Shown: piece by piece, positions 60,271 through 64,000 of the stretch
Numbering within the stretch: position 1 is the stretch's first letter
Layout of the letters: each line of letters begins with the position of its first letter
From: Brevundimonas sp.
GTDB lineage: Bacteria; Pseudomonadota; Alphaproteobacteria; Caulobacterales; Caulobacteraceae
NCBI RefSeq assembly: GCF_029945885.1
Contig: NZ_JAQSDK010000028.1
Span: 112,204 to 176,203 of the forward strand
Reading direction: 5' to 3'
Length of the DNA: 64,000 nt
The notes under the pieces: model-generated
What the model was told of the DNA's origin: nothing
Seen by the model: the letters and a program-made list of their open reading frames with translations, nothing else
Databases searched by the model: none
Made by a program: the position numbers and the translations under genes

Positions 60271-61320
60271 TCAGGCCTTGTCCCAGTTCAGGATCACCTT
60301 GCCCGACTGCCCCGACTTCATCGCGGCGAAGCCGTCGCGATACTGGTCATAGGGCAGGCGGTGGGTGATCAGGGGCTGCAGGTCCAGACCGGCCTTCAGC
60401 AGGCCCAGCATCTTGCGCCAGGTGGTGAACATCTCGCGCCCGTAAACGCCCTTGATGGTCAGAGCCTTGAGGATGATCGCACCCCAGTCCGTCTCCATCG
60501 GCCTGGACGGAATACCCAGCATGGCCATGCCGCCACCCATGATCAGGGTGTCGACGCACTGTTTGAAGGCGATCGGCGAACCCGACATCTCCAGGGCCAC
60601 GTCAAAGCCGACCTTCATGCCCAGTTCGTGGATCACGTCGTGCAGGTCCTCGCGCGTGGTGTTGACCGTCCGCACCCCCGGCGCGACCTTCTGGGCCAGC
60701 TCGAGGCGATAGTCGTTGATGTCGGTCAGGACGACGGTCCGGGCCCCGGCATGGCGGGCAACGGCGGCGGCCATGATGCCGATCGGCCCGGCCCCGGTCA
60801 CCAGCACGTCCTCGCCCAGCAGGTCGAACTGCTGGGCCGTGTGCACGGCATTGCCGAACGGATCCAGCAGGGCCCCGATCTCGTCGGGCACCTCATCGGG
60901 CAGTTCGATGACGTTGAAGGCCGGAACCACCACGAATTCGGCGAAGGCCCCCTGACGGTTGACGCCGATACCGCGCGTGGCCGGATCCAGATGGAAATGG
61001 CCGGCCCGGGCCGCTTCCGAATTCAGATTGATCACATGCCCCTCGGCCGAGACCCGCTGGCCGATCTTCAGCGGCCGGTCGATGGCGCTGCCGACGGCAA
61101 CGATCTCGCCGGCGAACTCGTGGCCGGTGATCATCGGCATCGGCACATTCTTCTGCGACCACTCGTCCCAGTTCCAGATGTGGATGTCGGTGCCGCACAC
61201 GGCCGTGCGATGCACACGGATCAGCACGTCCTCGGGACCGGCGACCGGGATCGGGGCCTCGATCAGGTCGAGTCCCTCGGTCGGCGAGGTCTTGGCCAGG
61301 GCCTTCATCATGTCAGCCAT
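60271..61320 (-). CDS. tdh: L-threonine 3-dehydrogenase
   Basis: Zinc-dependent MDR dehydrogenase (349 aa) that oxidises threonine to 2-amino-3-ketobutyrate with NAD+. Catalytic zinc ligands are Cys42 (VCGTDIHIW) and His67-Glu68 (GHEFAGE); the NAD-binding motif is VTGAGPIGIMAAAVARHAGA. Compared with E. coli Tdh, which I recall has four structural-zinc cysteines after EGH, all four positions are replaced here (Asn, Ser, Ala, Asp). Start ATG 61320 shares a base with the kbl stop. Confidence 0.95.
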   Translation of the reverse strand: MADMMKALAKTSPTEGLDLIEAPIPVAGPEDVLIRVHRTAVCGTDIHIWNWDEWSQKNVPMPMITGHEFAGEIVAVGSAIDRPLKIGQRVSAEGHVINLNSEAARAGHFHLDPATRGIGVNRQGAFAEFVVVPAFNVIELPDEVPDEIGALLDPFGNAVHTAQQFDLLGEDVLVTGAGPIGIMAAAVARHAGARTVVLTDINDYRLELAQKVAPGVRTVNTTREDLHDVIHELGMKVGFDVALEMSGSPIAFKQCVDTLIMGGGMAMLGIPSRPMETDWGAIILKALTIKGVYGREMFTTWRKMLGLLKAGLDLQPLITHRLPYDQYRDGFAAMKSGQSGKVILNWDKA

Positions 61321-62510
61321 CAGATGACTCCCAGTTCGCGACCGGCCGTCGTGAAGGCCGCTACGGTTTGATCGATATGGTCGAAGCTGTGCGCCGCCGA
61401 CATCTGCGTGCGGATCCGGGCGGCACCACGCGGCACGACCGGGAAGGAGAAGCCGATCACATAGACGCCCGATTCCAGCAGCCGCGCCGCCAGGGTCTGG
61501 GCCAGTTTGGCGTCACCCAGCATTACCGGAATGATCGGATGCTCACCGGCCAACAGGTCGAAGCCCGCCGCGGTCATCGCGGCGCGATAGCGGGCGGCAT
61601 TGGCGGTCAGCTGGCTGCGCAGGGCGTCGCCCTCATCACCCTGGGCGATACGAATGGCCTCCAGGCTGGAGCCGCACACGGCCGGGGCCAGGGCGTTGGA
61701 GAACAGATAGGGCCGCGCCCGCTGTTTCAGCAGGTCGACGACGGCCTTCCGGGCACAGATGAAGCCGCCCATCGCTCCGCCCAGCGCCTTGCCGAAGGTG
61801 CCGGTGACGAAATCGACCTCGACGCCATGGTGGGCGTACGAGCCTCGCCCCTTGGGACCGAGGAAGCCGGTGGCGTGGCAGTCATCGACCATGATCAGGG
61901 CGTCGTATTTGTCCGCCAGCGCCCGGACGTCCTTCAGCCTCGCGATATACCCATCCATCGAGAAGGCCCCGTCGGTGGCGATGACGATATTACGCGCGCC
62001 AGCCTCCCGGGCCTCCTTCAGCCGACTCTCCAGCTCGTCCATGTCGGAGTTGGCGAAGCGATAGCGCTTGGCCTTGCACAGCCGGACACCGTCGATGATC
62101 GAGGCGTGGTTCAGACTGTCGGAGACGATGGCGTCCTCGGCCCCGAACAGCGGTTCGAAGATGCCGCCGTTGGCGTCAAAGGCCGCAGCGAACAGGATCG
62201 TATCCTCAAAGCCGAGATAGTCGGCGATGGCCCGTTCCAGCGTCTTGTGAATTTCCAGCGTGCCGCAGATGAAGCGCACCGAGGCCGTGCCCGCGCCCCA
62301 GCGCTGCTGGGCCTCAATGCCTGCCTGGACGACGCGTTCGTCGCCGGCGAGACCCAGATAGTTGTTGGCGCAGAAATTCAGCACCTGTCGGCCCCCGACC
62401 TCGATCACCGGTCCCTGGCGCGAGGCGATGACCCGCTCGGGCTTGGTCAGCCCCTGGGCGTCGATATCGACGAGTTCAGCGGCAACGCGGTCATAAAAGC
62501 TGGTGGTCAT
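61320..62510 (-). CDS. kbl: glycine C-acetyltransferase (2-amino-3-ketobutyrate CoA ligase)
   Basis: PLP enzyme (396 aa) that splits 2-amino-3-ketobutyrate with CoA into glycine and acetyl-CoA, completing threonine breakdown with Tdh. It has the alpha-oxoamine synthase pattern: FCANNYLGLAGDERV, VSDSLNHASIIDG, MVDDCHATGFLG and the PLP lysine in TGTFGKALGGAMGG. It is translationally coupled to tdh (TGATG). No regulatory gene is adjacent. Confidence 0.96.
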   Translation of the reverse strand: MTTSFYDRVAAELVDIDAQGLTKPERVIASRQGPVIEVGGRQVLNFCANNYLGLAGDERVVQAGIEAQQRWGAGTASVRFICGTLEIHKTLERAIADYLGFEDTILFAAAFDANGGIFEPLFGAEDAIVSDSLNHASIIDGVRLCKAKRYRFANSDMDELESRLKEAREAGARNIVIATDGAFSMDGYIARLKDVRALADKYDALIMVDDCHATGFLGPKGRGSYAHHGVEVDFVTGTFGKALGGAMGGFICARKAVVDLLKQRARPYLFSNALAPAVCGSSLEAIRIAQGDEGDALRSQLTANAARYRAAMTAAGFDLLAGEHPIIPVMLGDAKLAQTLAARLLESGVYVIGFSFPVVPRGAARIRTQMSAAHSFDHIDQTVAAFTTAGRELGVI

Positions 62511-62576
62511 GGGGCCTCAGTCGTCGGTTCAAGGCGGCGGATTACGCGGTTTCGTCCTGCGGTTCCAGCGTTGCGG

Positions 62577-63512
62577 TCAGGGCTGGGCCGGTCCGGGCAC
62601 GGACGGTGCGATCTCCGCCGGGACGGGATCCACGACCGGACGAAAGGGGCTCACCCGGATTCGGCTACCGCAGGGGGTCAGGGCATGAGCCAGCCAGACC
62701 GGCGACGTGTCTCCCGGTGCCGTCATCCGGATTCGCGCTGCGGTTGGACAGACGGTTTCCCCCTCCGCCTCATGCGGCACGACATTCCAGGCGAGATCGA
62801 ACCAGGCCCGCCCGCCCGGGGGCAGGGCCACGGCCCCCGGCGTTTGACCGCTGCGGAAATAGGAGCCGGGGCTGGTCTCGGCCCGCACACTGGCCAGGGC
62901 GCGATTGCGATCATCGACCAGACTGATGGCTGGATAGCCGGACAGGCTGCAAGCGCCAGTGCCCAGATTGCGTACCGCAACGACGGCGACCCGGTTGCCC
63001 ATGCCTGCGTCACCGCCGGCCTCCTCCAGCTGAAGCTGCGGCCCCTTGCAGGGCGGTGGCGACGGCGCGTCCCTGACGGGTGTCGGCACCGGCAACACTG
63101 TCGGCTGGACCGGATCCGGCCCGCTGACAGGGCGGGCACACTGTTCCAGGACCACCCCGCCGGGCGAACCGTCCGCACCGGCCCGGGTCAGGACCGCATG
63201 GTCGAGACCGTCCGATACGGTGGTCGACCAGGCCATGTCCGCACCGACATAACGGGCACCGGTCGCCGCGCCGACCTGGACCAGGGCGTAGTCCTGACCG
63301 AGATAGGCCAGGCGGATCGAGGTTGCGTCCGGATAGGCGACGGCGATTTCGCGACCACTCGCGCAGGCATAGGTGGTAGCCGCGCCGGTCGCCACCGGTG
63401 TGGTCGGGGCGTCAATCGCCACCGGCGGTCCCGGTTCAGGGCTGCATCCCGCCGATGCGACAGCAGCGACTGCCAGAAGACCAGCCGTCAGTTGGAAACG
63501 GATCGCATGCAT
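62577..63512 (-). CDS. DUF4232-like lipoprotein
   Basis: A 311-aa lipoprotein; the signal ends at VASAGC near residue 23. The first ~110 aa form a small domain with a cysteine pair (YACASG ... EQCARP). After a Pro-rich linker the C-terminal ~170 aa resemble DUF4232: PCKGPQLQLEEAGGDAGMGN, FRNLGTGACSLSGYPAI-type segment and RAWFDLAWNVVP. The function is unknown. The gene is isolated between kbl and the rRNA operon terminator. Confidence 0.7.
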   Translation of the reverse strand: MHAIRFQLTAGLLAVAAVASAGCSPEPGPPVAIDAPTTPVATGAATTYACASGREIAVAYPDATSIRLAYLGQDYALVQVGAATGARYVGADMAWSTTVSDGLDHAVLTRAGADGSPGGVVLEQCARPVSGPDPVQPTVLPVPTPVRDAPSPPPCKGPQLQLEEAGGDAGMGNRVAVVAVRNLGTGACSLSGYPAISLVDDRNRALASVRAETSPGSYFRSGQTPGAVALPPGGRAWFDLAWNVVPHEAEGETVCPTAARIRMTAPGDTSPVWLAHALTPCGSRIRVSPFRPVVDPVPAEIAPSVPGPAQP

Positions 63513-63595
63513 GAAACAGTCCTTACGAAGGCTCGCAAAGCAACGTTCGTCCTCGGTAAAGGCTCCGATACCGGAGCCACAGCAAGGCCTGAATC

Positions 63596-63626
63596 AAAAA
63601 AACCCCACAGCCGGGGCCATGGGGTT
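63596..63626 (-). terminator. intrinsic terminator after tRNA-fMet (rRNA operon end)
   Basis: Minus-strand stem AACCCCA/TGGGGTT with a 12-base GC-rich loop, followed by a run of seven U residues. It lies 9 bases after the CCA end of the tRNA and should end the rRNA operon transcript. Confidence 0.9.
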
Positions 63627-63634
63627 CTGAACTT

Positions 63635-63711
<77 letters not shown>

Positions 63712-63780
63712 ACAAAGATGGAAAGAGAAATTTGTGAAGGAAGAATGGGTTCGAGAAGCTCATCTTTATCTGTCTGGTAG

Positions 63781-63897
63781 ACCCGGCGGCGACCTACTCT
63801 CCCGCGCCTTGAGACGAAGTACCATTGGCTCTGGAGACCTTAACGACCGAGTTCGGAATGGGATCGGGTGGGGAATCTCCGGCATAACCACCAGGTC
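63781..63897 (-). rRNA. rrf: 5S ribosomal RNA
   Basis: About 117 bases on the minus strand starting GACCTGGTGGTTATGCCG and containing CCCATTCCGAACTCGG, the conserved 5S core. The ends pair (ACCTGGTGG with CCGCCGGGT). It lies between the 23S end and tRNA-fMet. Exact ends are estimated from the terminal stem. Confidence 0.95.
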
Positions 63898-63963
63898 AAC
63901 CGGACAGATAAAGATGAGAGAAGACATTGTCAGTTTTAGTAAAATCGAATGAGTTTTGCTGAG

Positions 63964-64000
63964 AAACGATCAAGCCGATCGGATTATTAGTACCAGTAAG
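63964..64000 (-). rRNA. rrl: 23S ribosomal RNA, 3' end (partial)
   Basis: The right edge, read on the minus strand, begins CTTACTGGTACTAATAATCC, the conserved 3' end of 23S rRNA, and runs into GATCGGCTTGATCG. Only the last ~37 bases are in the window; the rest lies beyond position 64000. The 3' boundary is approximate. Confidence 0.88.

Overview
The window looks like a chromosomal segment of a GC-rich alphaproteobacterium of the order Caulobacterales, most likely Brevundimonas or a close relative. The grounds are the Caulobacter-type small flagellins with a FlaEY-like protein and FlbD-like enhancer sites, a DUF3035/BamF lipoprotein next to lspA, an alphaproteobacterial GTTC-N7-GTTC SOS box before ssb, and a GyrA with Ala and Met at the two quinolone-determining positions. 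No sequence search was run, so the genus is an inference.

Layout. 1-8.5 kb: phhA, hspQ, a Ppx/GppA phosphatase, two tandem exported cyclophilins, coaD, a class IV aminotransferase and gyrA. 8.6-14.1 kb: a Cu/Zn SOD lipoprotein, lspA-bamF, a thioesterase, a DMT permease, a DCC thiol protein, SOS-controlled ssb and two small envelope proteins. 14.2-19.6 kb: a flagellar filament cluster (FlaEY-like protein, two flagellins, FlaG) ending in a sigma-54 promoter with three helically phased FlbD-like palindromes.

19.6-22.5 kb: a compact minus-strand phage-type cassette. It encodes a DUF2793 glycine-rich tail/fibre protein, a 55-aa protein, a two-TM holin-like protein, an M15 peptidase endolysin and an embedded Rz/Rz1-like spanin pair. 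Almost every junction is a 1-4 base stop/start overlap. No capsid, terminase or integrase gene accompanies it, so it looks like a domesticated lysis/adhesion module, for example an unlinked gene-transfer-agent locus or a tailocin-type remnant. This is the most unusual part of the window.

22.7-32.5 kb: an ECF sigma/anti-sigma pair, DUF4112, an EEP-family membrane protein, a cca-NUDIX-DUF1285 operon, GNAT, an enoyl-CoA hydratase with an MBL hydrolase, a secreted protein with a triplicated Cys repeat, and xth. 33-41.2 kb: an uncharacterised conserved protein, recN, bamD, prs, a lipoprotein, rplY-pth and a PCu(A)C copper chaperone. 41.3-47.8 kb: ychF, a SAM-I riboswitch controlling metY, RidA and two tandem M28 peptidases. 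47.9-50.6 kb: the cytochrome bc1 operon petABC with a clear terminator.

50.8-55.3 kb: trmL, then a probable copper operon (DUF2946, TonB-dependent receptor, methyltransferase, Lgt-like/TlpA fusion). 55.4-63.5 kb: a membrane dipeptidase, a 770-bp intergenic region with a palindromic repeat, hemF, a class I amidotransferase, an ABM protein, rlmJ, the threonine-degrading kbl-tdh operon and a DUF4232 lipoprotein. The window ends in the 3' part of a minus-strand rRNA operon: 23S end, 5S, tRNA-fMet and an intrinsic terminator.
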